Source: JAQBDA01 sp963709875
GTDB taxonomy: Bacteria > Chloroflexota > Anaerolineae > Anaerolineales > UBA4823
Assembly (NCBI GenBank): GCA_963709875.1
Contig: CAVPYB010000012.1
Span: 248,001-312,000 of the forward strand
Length of the DNA stretch: 64,000 nucleotides
Reading direction: 5' to 3'
Shown here in pieces: positions 63,808 through 64,000 of the stretch; positions within the stretch are counted from its first letter, which is position 1; every line of letters begins with the position of its first letter. The translations under genes and the position numbers were made by a program. The notes beneath the pieces are model-generated. The model did not search any database and was not told the origin of the DNA. It saw only the letters and a program-made list of their open reading frames with translations.

Positions 63808-64000
63808 AGCAGCACCAGATTGTTGCGATGGATAACTTCTTCACCGTAGGCATAACCCAGGATGGTTTCGATCTTGGTCGAGTGATGTCCGCAGAGCCTC
63901 CCCAGATCGATAGCCGAATAATTGACCAGGCCGCGTGCCAGTTCATGGCTGCTTTCATCCAGGACAGCGACGATATCCCCCCGCTCGAAGTCGCCCTCAA
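63804..64000 (-). CDS. proB: glutamate 5-kinase, C-terminal PUA domain (5' end outside window)
   Basis: The minus-strand frame open at the window edge reads GDFERGDIVAVLDE, then ELARGLVNYSA, HHSTKIETILGYAYGEEVIH and a short tail. This is the C-terminal PUA domain of ProB, ending GYAYGEEVIHRNNLVLL. The kinase domain lies beyond base 64000. The stop overlaps the proA start. Confidence 0.88.
   Translation of the reverse strand, partial: EGDFERGDIVAVLDESSHELARGLVNYSAIDLGRLCGHHSTKIETILGYAYGEEVIHRNNLVLL

Noticed and set aside
1..64000. tRNA, rRNA and CRISPR loci
   Set aside because: No TTCGA-loop-bearing cloverleaf, rRNA core motif or regular repeat-spacer array was noticed on reading both strands; a tRNAscan or CRISPR search was not possible.

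Overview
The window reads as about 64 kb of a GC-rich bacterial chromosome, most likely from the Chloroflexota (Anaerolineae-like). This is an inference from gene content: threonine/proline 'TPT' linkers, a cyclase fused to an NB-ARC-type ATPase, bacterial NurA-HerA, a DUF92 protein, and UGA-encoded selenocysteine. No rRNA or tRNA gene was found to confirm it. Nine or ten reading frames are broken by small indels. Nearly all would be repaired by removing one base, so insertion-type sequence errors are likely; such genes are annotated as single loci and the break is described.

Layout. 1-3.6 kb: the end of an SbcC/Rad50-type ATPase and a convergent geranylgeranyl-reductase-type flavoprotein. 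3.7-5.7 kb: nrfHA (ammonia-forming nitrite reductase) behind a Crp/Fnr-type operator. 5.7-8.2 kb: two group II introns in tandem, inserted directly after the terminator of a crp/fnr-family gene. 9-17 kb: a cyclase-ATPase, ppk plus a CHAD protein, a metallophosphoesterase and a phosphoribosyltransferase. 17-22 kb: priA, a CNNM/CBS protein and a Memo-like protein. 22-29 kb: a Trp T-box-like leader, an unannotated SelW-like selenoprotein gene, trpS, dtd, a PyrK/PyrD-like pair, an SPFH protein, a Sec-containing selD, and an MFS transporter. 29-49 kb: gamma-glutamyltransferase, ferritin, a Ca2+/cation antiporter, a PII-like protein, a cNMP-domain/NifU pair, clpC, DUF389, a SIMPL lipoprotein, a DnaA-box array before a DUF92 gene, a HAD phosphatase, moaA, an HD protein, a YbaK-type deacylase, an unrecognised P-loop-like protein, an SDR, a SWIM protein and a GT-C membrane glycosyltransferase. 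49.4-54.5 kb: an AT-rich accessory island with an IS66-like element, small orphan genes and a large serine recombinase that runs into the 3' end of a GNAT gene. 54.5-64 kb: a NurA / HAS-barrel / HerA operon, an AAC(6')-like acetyltransferase, an aldo/keto reductase, a second ferritin, an Asp-box protein and proBA.

How the parts connect. Two loci, nrfHA and the cNMP/NifU pair, share a GTGA-N6-TCAC operator placed exactly 22 bp before a TATATT -10 box. A Crp-like regulator with a matching recognition helix is encoded 4.5 kb from nrfHA. The SPFH and aldo/keto reductase genes share a 53-bp palindromic control element that occurs nowhere else I could see. SelD supplies selenophosphate, and both it and the SelW-like protein appear to need Sec insertion themselves. 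SbcC-type ATPase, NurA and HerA together resemble the archaeal end-resection set. PolyP kinase is followed by a polyP-associated CHAD protein.
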